From NCBI GenBank assembly GCA_963836405.1, contig CAWIJL010000017.1:186001-250000 (forward strand): a stretch of DNA of 64,000 bases, written 5' to 3'. The position numbers and the translations under genes are program-made. Shown here piece by piece: positions 25,377-33,865 of the stretch. The notes beneath the pieces are model-generated. The model searched no databases. It was not told the origin of the DNA and saw only the letters and a list, made by a program, of their open reading frames with translations. This stretch comes from CAWIJJ01 sp963836405. GTDB lineage: Bacteria > Acidobacteriota > Terriglobia > Bryobacterales > Bryobacteraceae. Numbering within the stretch: the first letter of the stretch is position 1; each line of letters opens with the position of its first letter.

Positions 25377-26264
25377 CTACGTCCCCGCCGCCGGCGCCTT
25401 CGCCGCTTCGCCGGCGGGCGCCCGCTTTTCCTTCGCCGGCTTCGTCTTTACCGGCTTCCGCGACGTATCGTAAGCATCCAGCTTGAGCCGGATCAGGGTC
25501 GGGTTGAGCCCTTCTACAATCCCGATCACCCCCTCGAGAATCATCTCCTTGAACTGACCCTCCGAGCGGACCCGCGCCCGCATCTTCGCCGCCGCGGGGA
25601 GAAAGAACAGGTTGGCGCTGGCTACGCCGTACACCGTGGCGACGAAGGCCACCGCGATGCCGCTCCCGACTTCCTTAATATCTTCCAAATGCTTCATCAC
25701 CTGGATCAGCCCCATCACCGCCCCGATAATGCCAACCGTCGGCGCATACCCGCCCGCCGACTCCCAGACCTTGGCTTCCGATTCTCCGGCCTGCTCGCTC
25801 AGGTGAATATCCAGTTCCATCATCTTCTGGAGTTCCTGAAGATCGGTGCCGTCCACCGCCAGCCCGAGGGCCTTACGAAAAAACGGATCCGGCACGCCCG
25901 CCGCATCCGTTTCCAGGCTGACAATTCCGTTCTTGCGGGCCTTGGTCGCAAGCTGGATCAGCATTTCAATAAGGGCCGACGGCCGCTGCGCCGAAGTCCA
26001 AAACACAAAACGCAGCCCCTTGGCCGCGCGTAGAAAAACCGGCAGCGGCGTCGTCACCAGAACCGCCCCGATGGTGCCCCCAAAGACAATCATCGCGGCC
26101 GTCCCCTGGGCAATATCCTGCATACTGCCTTTTTCCAGGATCAGCCCGCCGAGAATCCCCGCCAGCGCCAAAGCCAGCCCCGCGATCGAGGCGAAGTCCG
26201 GACCTCCGGATACCTTGGCCGGTTTGGCCGTTTTGGGCTTCTTTGCGTCGGTCGGTTCCGGCAT
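25377..26264 (-). CDS. motA: Flagellar motor stator protein MotA
   Basis: The 295-residue protein has TM1 at about 27-45, TM2 near 55-78, a cytoplasmic domain with the torque-generating charged residues, then TM3 and TM4 at about 170-225 (AGGYAPTVGIIGAVMGLIQVM, VGSGIAVAFVATVYGVASANLFFLP). Both ends carry Lys/Ala/Pro-rich extensions (residues 1-20 and the last 30) that standard MotA lacks. The Gly-Ser spacing in TM3 is that of the ion channel face. It is preceded 6 bp upstream by flbD. Confidence 0.93.
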   Translation of the reverse strand: MPEPTDAKKPKTAKPAKVSGGPDFASIAGLALALAGILGGLILEKGSMQDIAQGTAAMIVFGGTIGAVLVTTPLPVFLRAAKGLRFVFWTSAQRPSALIEMLIQLATKARKNGIVSLETDAAGVPDPFFRKALGLAVDGTDLQELQKMMELDIHLSEQAGESEAKVWESAGGYAPTVGIIGAVMGLIQVMKHLEDIKEVGSGIAVAFVATVYGVASANLFFLPAAAKMRARVRSEGQFKEMILEGVIGIVEGLNPTLIRLKLDAYDTSRKPVKTKPAKEKRAPAGEAAKAPAAGT

Positions 26265-26270
26265 GCGGAA

Positions 26271-26498
26271 TCAGATCCCTTCTTCCGCCGGTGCCGCCTG
26301 GCCGCCCAAGCCTTCCGGATCGTAGATGCGACGCCGGAAATCGACGATCCGGTTCACCACCTCCTCGGCCGTCTCCCGCACGCGGAGGATCTGTCCCGTC
26401 GTCAGCGTGATTACCGTATCGGGCGTGACGTCGATGTGTTCGATCAGGTCGGAATTGAGTACGAGCGGCAGTTGGTTCAACCGCGTTAGCCGGATCAT
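26271..26498 (-). CDS. flbD: FlbD-like flagellar protein
   Basis: The 75-residue protein starts at the ATG at 26498, which has GGAG 9 bases upstream; an ATG five codons earlier is less likely. IRLTRLNQLPLVLNSDLIEHID and TPDTVITLTTGQILRVRETAEEVV are the small FlbD/YlzI family pattern found next to motA in many bacteria. The molecular role is poorly known. It heads the flbD-motA-motB operon. Confidence 0.88.
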   Translation of the reverse strand: MIRLTRLNQLPLVLNSDLIEHIDVTPDTVITLTTGQILRVRETAEEVVNRIVDFRRRIYDPEGLGGQAAPAEEGI

Positions 26499-26597
26499 TT
26501 CAGGGAACTCCAATGACTATATCGGCTAATCGCGAAAAAGCTTCAGAGCCGCGCAGGCAGCGAGCGGTGTTCTTCGACTTCTGCCACACCTGGCAGC

Positions 26598-27200
26598 CTA
26601 GAGATTCGCGTCGCTTTCGAGGCTCCGCCACAAGTACCAGCTCGCCACCGAACAGTAGGGGCGCCAGCGTTCCGCCATTCTCTCCATCTCGGCCGGAGTC
26701 GGCAGGCCCTCCATTCCGTATGCCTTCCGGATGGCGTTGCGGATGCCGAGGTCTCCCGTGGGCAGGACGTCGGCGCGGCGCAGGGCGAAAATCAGGAACA
26801 TGTGCGCGGTCCAGACGCCGATGCCTTTCACCTGCGTCAGCCGCGCGATCACTTCCGCGTCCGGCAGGTCCGGCAATTCCTCGAATATCACCACCCCGTC
26901 ACGCGTGTGGCGCGCCAGATCGCGGATGTAGGCGATCTTCTGCGTCGAAAGACCCGCGGCGCGCATCCGTGCCGGCCTAAGCTTCAGGATGGTTTCCGCC
27001 GTGATCCGCCCCCCGGCCGCCTTTACCAGGCGGGCAAAGATCACGCTCGCTACCCGTCCGCTCAACTGCTGAAATACTATAGACTTAACCAGGGTTTCCA
27101 GATCCGGGGAGCGAAACTGAATGCCGTAATCCCCTACCCTCTGGATGATCTCCCCGAGGGTGGGATCGGCGGTCCTGAGGTGGACAATGGCTTCTTTCAT
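26598..27200 (-). CDS. DNA-3-methyladenine glycosylase II (AlkA-like, HhH-GPD)
   Basis: The 200-residue protein is a compact HhH-GPD glycosylase. The helix-hairpin-helix is LTQVKGIGVWTAHMFLIFAL and the catalytic Asp is D150 in LPTGDLGI. Segment IVFQQLSGRVASVIFARL is the AlkA-type start of the domain. There are no iron-sulfur cysteines, which separates it from EndoIII/MutY. It excises alkylated purines from DNA. Missing is the N-terminal beta domain of E. coli AlkA, as is usual in the short Mag-type enzymes. It is divergent from the VWFA gene with only 46 bp between the start codons. Confidence 0.92.
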   Translation of the reverse strand: MKEAIVHLRTADPTLGEIIQRVGDYGIQFRSPDLETLVKSIVFQQLSGRVASVIFARLVKAAGGRITAETILKLRPARMRAAGLSTQKIAYIRDLARHTRDGVVIFEELPDLPDAEVIARLTQVKGIGVWTAHMFLIFALRRADVLPTGDLGIRNAIRKAYGMEGLPTPAEMERMAERWRPYCSVASWYLWRSLESDANL

Positions 27201-27246
27201 GCTGAAACAATCCCGCTGGAGCGCGCGTCACCCATATTGTACCGGG

Positions 27247-28224
27247 ATGAGAAAACTCCTTCTTTTTGCCATTGGTGCCAGCCTGCTGGCGCAGCAGCCC
27301 GCTTCTAAACAGCCTGCCCAAAAGCAGCCCGACCAGGACATGCCCGCGCCCATCAGGGTGGATGTGGACGTTGTCAGCGTGCTCGCTTCGGTCCGCGATA
27401 AGCGCGGCGGGCTCGTCTCCAACCTCGAGAAGAGCGACTTCACCGTTTTCGAGGACGGCAAGGAGCAGGCCATCAAGTATTTCAGCCGCGAGACGGACCT
27501 GCCCCTCACTATCGGCCTGCTCATCGACGTGAGCGGCAGCCAGCGCAACCTCATCGAGACCGAACGCGGCGCCGCGTCGCAATTCTTCTCGCAGGTGCTC
27601 CGGCAAAAAGACCTCGCTTTTCTGATCAGCTTCGGCGAGGAGGCCGAACTTTTGCAGGATTCCACAAGCAGCCCGCGGCTGTTGACCGACGGCCTCGGCG
27701 ATCTGCGCCCCAGTTCCGGCGTGCAGGGCCTGCACCCCGGTCCCGTCCCGACTGCCGGACCTACGCGCGGCACCGTGCTCTACGACGCGATCTACCTTGC
27801 GGCCAACGACAAGTTGAAGACCGAGGTCGGCCGCAAGGTGCTGGTGGTCATTTCCGACGGCGTCGATATGGGCAGCCGCCTGTCGCTCAACCAGGCTATC
27901 GAAGCCGCGCAGAAAGCCGACGCGGTCATCTACGGGATCGAGTACTACGACCCGTCCGCCTATGGCATGTTTGGCGGCGGCGGCGGCGGGACTCTGAAAA
28001 AACTTGCCGAGGAGACCGGCGGCCATGCCTTCCGTGTGGACCGCAAGAACACCTTGCCCTCCATCTTCAAGGAAATCCAGGACGAGATGCGCAGCCAGTA
28101 CGCCATCGGGTACACCCCCACCAACGAGGTGAAAGACGGCGGCTACCGCAAGGTAGAAATCAAGCTCTCGAGCAAAGACTTGAAGGCCCAGGCCCGCAAA
28201 GGCTACTACGCCCTGGCCAGGTAG
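27247..28224 (+). CDS. Exported VWFA-domain protein (acidobacterial type)
   Basis: The start at 27247 gives a short signal peptide (RKLLLFAIGASLLAQ); the longer frame would overlap the divergent glycosylase gene. The 325-residue product has a leading strand module (VDVDVVSVLASVRDKRGGLV, DFTVFEDGKEQ), then a von Willebrand A domain with the MIDAS motif DVSGS at D94 and LVVISDGVD. The end YAIGYTPTNEVKDGGYRKVEIKL is typical of the TIGR03436 group, which is expanded in Acidobacteriota. It probably mediates metal-dependent protein contacts in the envelope. A Gly-rich stretch lies near residue 240. Confidence 0.88.
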   Translation: MRKLLLFAIGASLLAQQPASKQPAQKQPDQDMPAPIRVDVDVVSVLASVRDKRGGLVSNLEKSDFTVFEDGKEQAIKYFSRETDLPLTIGLLIDVSGSQRNLIETERGAASQFFSQVLRQKDLAFLISFGEEAELLQDSTSSPRLLTDGLGDLRPSSGVQGLHPGPVPTAGPTRGTVLYDAIYLAANDKLKTEVGRKVLVVISDGVDMGSRLSLNQAIEAAQKADAVIYGIEYYDPSAYGMFGGGGGGTLKKLAEETGGHAFRVDRKNTLPSIFKEIQDEMRSQYAIGYTPTNEVKDGGYRKVEIKLSSKDLKAQARKGYYALAR

Positions 28225-28233
28225 GCCGGCCGC

Positions 28234-28692
28234 TCAACGCGCGGGAGGTGCGGGGAGCATGTTGCGGATGGCCGCGATGCGCCATCCATCGCGCGTGCGG
28301 GTGGCGATCAGGCTGGCCCACATGCGCCGGTCGGGAGTGCCCCCGCTGCCCGCAATCTCGTAGCGGCCGTCGGCGATCGCCACATGTGGCGTGATAAATC
28401 GCACCGACTCCACGGTGATCGTCCGCTTTCCAGTGGAAGCCTGCGAACTGGCCATCGCCCCTTTCACCAGGTTCTCTCTGCCTTTGCGCCATTCGCCCGA
28501 GGAAACAAGCTGGTCGGCATCGGCTGTGAACAGCGCCGCCACCGCCTTTTCGTCGCGCTGTTCGCGCGCCGCCACATAGCGCGCTACCAGGCTCCGGACG
28601 GCGGTCTCGTCGGCCACACTGCCGGCCTGGGTTTGGGCGGCAAGCATGAGGGCATTCGAAACCAGGAAAAGGGACACGATCAAGGCACGCAT
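28234..28692 (-). CDS. Exported SnoaL/NTF2-like protein (SgcJ/EcaC type)
   Basis: The 152-residue product from the ATG at 28692 has a signal peptide (RALIVSLFLVSNALMLAAQ) and an NTF2-like cone fold: DETAVRSLVARYVAAREQRDEKAVAALFTADAD is the characteristic helical start, followed by curved strands (ITVESVRFITPHVAIADGRYEI). Such domains bind small ligands or act as simple isomerases or hydratases. It is convergent with the VWFA gene (9-base gap) and divergent from the radical SAM gene. Function beyond the fold is unknown. Confidence 0.82.
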   Translation of the reverse strand: MRALIVSLFLVSNALMLAAQTQAGSVADETAVRSLVARYVAAREQRDEKAVAALFTADADQLVSSGEWRKGRENLVKGAMASSQASTGKRTITVESVRFITPHVAIADGRYEIAGSGGTPDRRMWASLIATRTRDGWRIAAIRNMLPAPPAR

Positions 28693-28749
28693 GATCACCT
28701 CGCAGGCAGTATACCGGAAGTACCCCGTCCGAGTGCTAAACTCGGTGCA

Positions 28750-29958
28750 ATGGGAGGCAGTCTGTTTCCGATGTACGGCGAGAGCGCCGTTCTTGCGGCT
28801 GGACCCGCTCCACGCATCGGGTCCGTGCTCATTAAACCCGCATCGGCGGTCTGCAATCTCGATTGCGAATACTGCTTTTACCTCGATCGCGCCGCCGACC
28901 CCTACCAGGACATGCCGGCCCGCACCATGTCCGACGAAACTCTGGAGCGGCTGGTGGAAAGCTATCTGTTCTACTCGCATCCCACCAGCATCTTCGCCTT
29001 TCAGGGCGGAGAGCCGACGCTCGCCGGCCTGCGCTTTTTCGAGAAAGTTGTGGAGTACGAGCAGCGGTACGGACGCAACGGCCAGTCCGTTTCCAATGCG
29101 CTGCAAACCAATGCCATGCTGCTGGACGCCTCCTGGTGCAGCCTGTTTCGCGAATTCCACTGGCTGCTCGGCGTTTCCATCGACGGCCCCGAAGAACTGC
29201 ACGACCGCTACCGCTTCAACAAGGCTGGCCATGGCACCTGGAAGCGCGTGGTGCAGAGTATCGAACTGCTGCAGAAGGAGAACGTCGATTTTAACGTTCT
29301 GTGCGTGTTGAGCCAGGCCAATGTGGAGCATCCGCGCGAACTCTATCGCTTCTTCAAGAGCCTCGGCGTGCAGCACATGCAATTCATTCCGCTGGCCGAA
29401 TTCGACGCCGAGGGCAAGCCGCTGCCCTTCACCGTGACCCCCGAGCAGTACGGCCGCTTCCTGGTCGAACTGTTCGACGTCTGGTGGCCGGAGCGGCGCA
29501 ATGTGCGCATCCGCTTTTTCGACAACGTGGCCGAGGCCCTGGCCGGACAGGCGCCCGGCTGCTGCGAGATGCTCGACAGTTGCGACAGCTACGTGGTGGT
29601 GGAGTACAACGGCGACGTCTTTCCCTGCGACTTCTTCGTCGAGCGCGACTGGAAGCTGGGCAACGTGAATGCCGACTCGTGGAGCGAGATTGCGCGCCGC
29701 TCGCGGCGCTACGGTTTCGCTGCCAAGAAGGCGATCCCGCACGAAGAGTGCCTGGTTTGCGAGTATGCCTCAATCTGTCACGGAGGCTGCCCCAAGCTGA
29801 GACACGCGCGGAACAAGCGCTTCGAAGATCTCGACTATTTTTGCGCTTCCTACAAGATGATCTTCAAGCGCGCTACCGGTCCGCTGAAAAAAGAAGTGGC
29901 CAGGCTCTTCGGTCAGCCGTCGGCCGGACGCCTGGCGCGTCCCATCGCCTTGCCATAA
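28750..29958 (+). CDS. Anaerobic sulfatase-maturating enzyme (radical SAM/SPASM)
   Basis: The 402-residue protein starts at the ATG at 28750; upstream frame sequence is antisense to the SnoaL gene. The radical SAM cluster motif CNLDCEYC (C35, C39, C42) is followed by QGGEPTL (SAM binding) and a C-terminal SPASM domain with two clusters' worth of cysteines (CCEMLDSCDSY, VFPCDFF, CLVCEYASICHGGCPK). anSMEs oxidise an active-site Cys or Ser of sulfatases to formylglycine. A Cys-type sulfatase is encoded 2.3 kb downstream and is the obvious client. Its 3' end overlaps the convergent SDR gene by 46 bp. Confidence 0.93.
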   Translation: MGGSLFPMYGESAVLAAGPAPRIGSVLIKPASAVCNLDCEYCFYLDRAADPYQDMPARTMSDETLERLVESYLFYSHPTSIFAFQGGEPTLAGLRFFEKVVEYEQRYGRNGQSVSNALQTNAMLLDASWCSLFREFHWLLGVSIDGPEELHDRYRFNKAGHGTWKRVVQSIELLQKENVDFNVLCVLSQANVEHPRELYRFFKSLGVQHMQFIPLAEFDAEGKPLPFTVTPEQYGRFLVELFDVWWPERRNVRIRFFDNVAEALAGQAPGCCEMLDSCDSYVVVEYNGDVFPCDFFVERDWKLGNVNADSWSEIARRSRRYGFAAKKAIPHEECLVCEYASICHGGCPKLRHARNKRFEDLDYFCASYKMIFKRATGPLKKEVARLFGQPSAGRLARPIALP

Positions 29959-30712
29959 CGCAGCGCCGCCAGCATGCGGAGCCAGTGCGGCATCCACTGT
30001 TCCACCTTCACCACCGCTTTGTAAAACGCGCCCGGCACGACGAACACTTTGCCGCGGCGCAATCCGGCCAGCGATGCGTCCACCACGTCTTCCGCGTTCA
30101 TCCACAACGCTCCGGGAATGGACTCGCGTTTCATCTGCATCACCTCGTGAAATTCGGTGATTGTGAAGCCCGGGCACAGGGCCTGGACCTTCACCGGTGA
30201 GCCGGCGCTTCTGAGGTCCACCGCCAGCCCTTCGGTGAACGCATTCATCCACGACTTGGTGGCGCAGTAGCTGGTGTTTCCCGGGCTGATGCCGTATGCC
30301 GCCACAGAAGAAACGTTAATCACTGCCCCTTTGCCACGAGCCACCATGCCTCGCAAGGCGGCGTGTGAGAGGCGCAGGGTGGCCAGCACGTGCAGCCGGT
30401 GCATCTGGTCCTGGCCTTCGATAGCGGCGTCGAAAAAACGGCGCTTGGTGCCGAACCCCGCATTGTTAATCAGCATCTCGAGCCGTGGTTCGGAGTCGAT
30501 CCGCGCCTCTACCACCCGCATCCCGTCGTCGGAGGCGAGGTCCGCGACCAGGACCTCGGCGCGTTCAGTTCCGCGGCCAGTTTCTCCAGCCGGTCCCGCC
30601 GGCGCGCAACCAGGATCAGCCTGAAACCATCGCGCGACAGTCTCCTGGCGAAAGCCGTCCCTATTCCGGCGGAGGCTCCCGTGACCAGCGCCAGTGGTTT
30701 GGAATCGTTCAT
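29913..30712 (-). pseudogene. Short-chain dehydrogenase/reductase with frameshift
   Basis: Two frames encode one SDR. The N-terminus (ATG at 30712) has the NAD(P)-binding TGASAGIG and runs to RLEKLAAEL. The rest (EVLVADLASDD, LINNAGFG, Ser-Tyr-Lys triad in INVSSVAAYG and SYCATKSWMN) is one frame over. The break is near 30555-30565, and adding one base after GAACTGAA would restore a plausible protein of about 265 residues. All catalytic residues are present, so a sequencing error is as likely as real inactivation. The 3' end lies inside the radical SAM gene on the opposite strand. Confidence 0.8.
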
Positions 30713-30843
30713 GACGGTCTTCAGTGTACAATCCCAGCGTTCCGGAGGCGTGACAACATGTCCCAAAAACGGACAAAACAGCCGAAGGGGAGTTCGAACC
30801 TGCAAGCCCTTGCGGTGGCCCCGCGGGTGCGCTGCTTCCCGCT

Positions 30844-32208
30844 ATGAATTCGATGCTGAAATCCTGGTTGGTCTTCGCTTCATCGGCGGCAATCTATGCG
30901 GCCGGCCCGGCCATGTTCCGTAGCGATCCCGCTCATAGCGGAGTTTACGATTCGCCCTCGGCGCCGGGTATCGCCTCCGTGAAGTGGAAATTCAAGACCG
31001 GCGCCAAGGTGCTTTCTTCGCCAGCCGTATCCGGCGGCACGGTCTACATCGGCAGCAACGACCGCTACCTCTATGCTCTCTCGGCCGCCGACGGTACCGT
31101 CCGCTGGAAGTTCGCCACCGAGGGGCCGGTTAACTCGTCTCCAGGGGTGGCGGACGGCGTGGTTTACGTTAACAGCGTGGACGGGCGCTTCTACGCTGTG
31201 GACGCAGAGACGGGTAAGCTCAAGTGGAAATTCGAAACGGGCGGCGAACGGCGGTTCACCGCACCCGGTATCCACGGCGCAATCCCCCGTACGGAGAACA
31301 TGCCCGATCCGTTCGACGTCTTCCTTTCGTCACCGGTGATTTCGGCCGGCTTCGTCTACTTCGGAAGCGGCGATCACAACGTCTATGCCCTCGACGCGCA
31401 GTCGGGCGCGGTCAAATGGAAGTTCGCGACCGGCAATGTAGTCCACGCGACGCCCGCCGTCTCGGACGGCGTCGTCTACATCGGCAGCTGGGACCGCAGC
31501 CTCTACGCCCTCGACGCGGGCACCGGATCGGTGAAGTGGAAATTCGAGACCGGCGACGATACTGAAATCTATAACCAGGTGGGCATCGCCAGTTCCGCTG
31601 CCGTGGCCGGCGGGATGGTCTTCTTTGGCTCCCGCGACGGCCACTTCTACGCAGTCGATGCCGGCACCGGCACGGAAAAGTGGAACATCGACAACAAAAT
31701 GGGGTGGACCATCGCCTCGCCCGCCGTGAGCAACGGCGTCGTCTACTTCCCAACCTCCGACGGGCAGCGGTTCAAGGCTGCGGAGGCGGTAACCGGTAAA
31801 ATCGTCTTCGACATCGGCAACAAGGCCGTCTCGTTTTCTTCCCCCGCACTGGTGAGGGACACGGCATACTTCGGCTCCTCGGACGGATGGCTGCACGCCG
31901 TCGATGTGAAGACCGGTAAAGTCATCGCGGAGTTTCAGACCGACGGCAACAAGGCCAACGCCGCCAAATACATCGATGCCAACGGCCAGATCGACAGCCG
32001 CGCTCTCTACAGCGAACCGACACTGGAGGGTATGATCGTCGGCCTGAACCGCATGTTCTCGCTCGGGTCCATACTTTCTTCGCCGGTCGTAGCCGACGGC
32101 GTGCTCTACGTCGGCAGTACCGATGGAACGGTATACGCCCTGAAGCCCCCCGCCCCCCCGGCCCGCGCCCCCGCCCGCGCGCCCCCCCCCCGGGCGAGCG
32201 CCCCTTAG
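30844..32208 (+). CDS. Exported PQQ-type beta-propeller repeat protein
   Basis: The 454-residue protein has a signal peptide and at least eight propeller blades, each with YIGSNDRYLYALSAADG-like strands ending in VKWKFxTG. This resembles BamB and PQQ-dehydrogenase propellers, but no PQQ-binding catalytic residues are evident. It is likely a structural or ligand-binding envelope protein. The last 25 residues are abnormal: a Pro/Ala/Arg tail written by a C-rich tract at about 32145-32205 that includes a run of ten C. This may be a sequencing artefact that altered the true C-terminus. It is convergent with the sulfatase gene. Confidence 0.85.
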   Translation: MNSMLKSWLVFASSAAIYAAGPAMFRSDPAHSGVYDSPSAPGIASVKWKFKTGAKVLSSPAVSGGTVYIGSNDRYLYALSAADGTVRWKFATEGPVNSSPGVADGVVYVNSVDGRFYAVDAETGKLKWKFETGGERRFTAPGIHGAIPRTENMPDPFDVFLSSPVISAGFVYFGSGDHNVYALDAQSGAVKWKFATGNVVHATPAVSDGVVYIGSWDRSLYALDAGTGSVKWKFETGDDTEIYNQVGIASSAAVAGGMVFFGSRDGHFYAVDAGTGTEKWNIDNKMGWTIASPAVSNGVVYFPTSDGQRFKAAEAVTGKIVFDIGNKAVSFSSPALVRDTAYFGSSDGWLHAVDVKTGKVIAEFQTDGNKANAAKYIDANGQIDSRALYSEPTLEGMIVGLNRMFSLGSILSSPVVADGVLYVGSTDGTVYALKPPAPPARAPARAPPPRASAP

Positions 32209-32233
32209 CCGCGGCTCCCGATAGGCGGCGCCG

Positions 32234-33844
32234 TTACCCGGTGGCCGAAGCCCCCATGCGTTTTTTCGTCGTGGGGGCGGTGCTTTCCCGGACGCGAACG
32301 TATTCGGCATCGTGCGCCTCCCAGTTCGCGGCCAGTTTCTTCACCAGGTCCGGCTGCGAGGCCGCCACATCGTGCTGCTCGCAGCGGTCTTTGCCCAAAT
32401 CGTACAACTCCCAGGGCCCGTCTTGGCCGGTGGCGATGAGCTTCCAGTCTCCGCTGCGGATGGCCTTATTGTTGTTGTGGTTGAAATGCAAAAAGTCGCG
32501 CGGTGCGGCGCCGTCCTTTTGGAAAGCCGGCGCCAGGCTGCGGCCCGCGGGCGGCGGCGCGCCCGGCATGTCCGTGCTTCCACCGGCGAGGCCCATCAGC
32601 GTGGGCAGCACGTCGATCAGATGGCACGGGTCGTGCCGCAGTTTGTTCGCATCTTTGATCCCGTTCGGCCAGTGCACGATGAGCGGGCTCGCAATGCCGC
32701 CTTCGTTCACCCACGACTTATGCAGCCGGAAGGGCGAGTTCGAGCACGAAGACCAGCCCGGCCCCAGGCCCAGGTGCGTCCGCGCCGATCCGAGCGGGGC
32801 GGTGGGGTCGTGACCGTCCCCACGAATCAGTTGCTCGGAACTCGCGCCGTTGTCGGAAAAGAAAATCACCACCGTGTCGCGCTCCGCGCCCATGTTGCGG
32901 ATTTGCGATAGCACCTTGCCGATTTCCAGGTCGAGCCGCGTCGTCATGGCCGCGTGGATGGCCATCTTCGTCCGCTGCAGCGTCTTCTGCTCCGCGGTAA
33001 GCGTGGACCACGGCACGGCGCGCGCTACCTCGCCCGGGCCGATCTTGGCGCGCAGTTCCTCGTCCGGCGAGTTCCACCGTGTCCACATGTCGGGTTCGAG
33101 CGGCGCCAGCGCGCAGTTCACCAGCCCCATCCGGCGCATGCGCTGATGCTTGCGTTCGCGGGCCGTGTCCCAGCCCTCCGCGAACCTGTCCTTGTAGTGC
33201 TCGATGTCGGCGGGCGGCGCCTGCAAGGGGAAGTGCGGCGCATGCGGCGCGAGATAGAGGAAAAACGGATCGGCCGCGTGCTGGCGGGCGTGTTCCGCAA
33301 GGAAACGTACGGCGTAATCGGAAATGGCCGTGGTGCTGTAGTAGCCTTCCTCGGGCTTGGGCAGGCGCTCGCCGTCAAGTTCGTGCCGGTTCTGCGTGAA
33401 AAAGCGCAACTCGTCCAGCATGGCGTAGGAATGGTCGAAGCCCGCGCCGCCTTCGTTGGTCGCGAAGCGGATGTGCCACTTTCCCGAATGATAGGAGCGG
33501 TACCCGAGCGGCTTCAGATATTCGGGAAGGAAGCGTGTGTAGTTCGGAACGTTCCCCGGCGTCATCACGTCGCAAGCGGTCTGTTGCGCGTAGTACCCGG
33601 TGAGCAGGCAGTTTCGCGAGGGGCCGCAGCGGGCAGTGGAATAGGCCTGCGTGAAGCGAAGCCCGCCGCTGGCCAGCCGGTCGAGATTGGGCGTGTCGAT
33701 GTCGCCGCCGTAACAGCGCGCGTCCGAGAAGCCCAGGTCGTCCGCCAGGATGACCAGAAAATTCGGCTTCTTCGCGGGCGCCGCTCTCAGCGTTGCGGCG
33801 GCCGCGCCACCCATCATGGTTAGAAAATCTCGTCTGCTCGGCAT
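32234..33844 (-). CDS. Tat-exported sulfatase, Cys-type active site
   Basis: The 536-residue protein starts with a twin-arginine signal (SRRDFLTMMGG). It has the type I sulfatase fold: metal Asp pair LADDLGFSD, and the maturation motif CGPSR at C73, where the Cys is converted to formylglycine. Further motifs are HSGKWH, the catalytic-site HAPHFP and FFSDNGASS. It would remove sulfate esters from polysaccharides outside the cytoplasm. Maturation before Tat export by the radical SAM enzyme at 28750 is likely. Motifs place it with the arylsulfatase A-like group. Confidence 0.94.
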   Translation of the reverse strand: MPSRRDFLTMMGGAAAATLRAAPAKKPNFLVILADDLGFSDARCYGGDIDTPNLDRLASGGLRFTQAYSTARCGPSRNCLLTGYYAQQTACDVMTPGNVPNYTRFLPEYLKPLGYRSYHSGKWHIRFATNEGGAGFDHSYAMLDELRFFTQNRHELDGERLPKPEEGYYSTTAISDYAVRFLAEHARQHAADPFFLYLAPHAPHFPLQAPPADIEHYKDRFAEGWDTARERKHQRMRRMGLVNCALAPLEPDMWTRWNSPDEELRAKIGPGEVARAVPWSTLTAEQKTLQRTKMAIHAAMTTRLDLEIGKVLSQIRNMGAERDTVVIFFSDNGASSEQLIRGDGHDPTAPLGSARTHLGLGPGWSSCSNSPFRLHKSWVNEGGIASPLIVHWPNGIKDANKLRHDPCHLIDVLPTLMGLAGGSTDMPGAPPPAGRSLAPAFQKDGAAPRDFLHFNHNNNKAIRSGDWKLIATGQDGPWELYDLGKDRCEQHDVAASQPDLVKKLAANWEAHDAEYVRVRESTAPTTKKRMGASATG

Positions 33845-33865
33845 CGTGTGCTCCTCGCGTTTCGT

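Noticed and set aside
24589..26498. A larger flagellar gene island
   Set aside because: Only flbD, motA and motB are present; flanking genes are unrelated.
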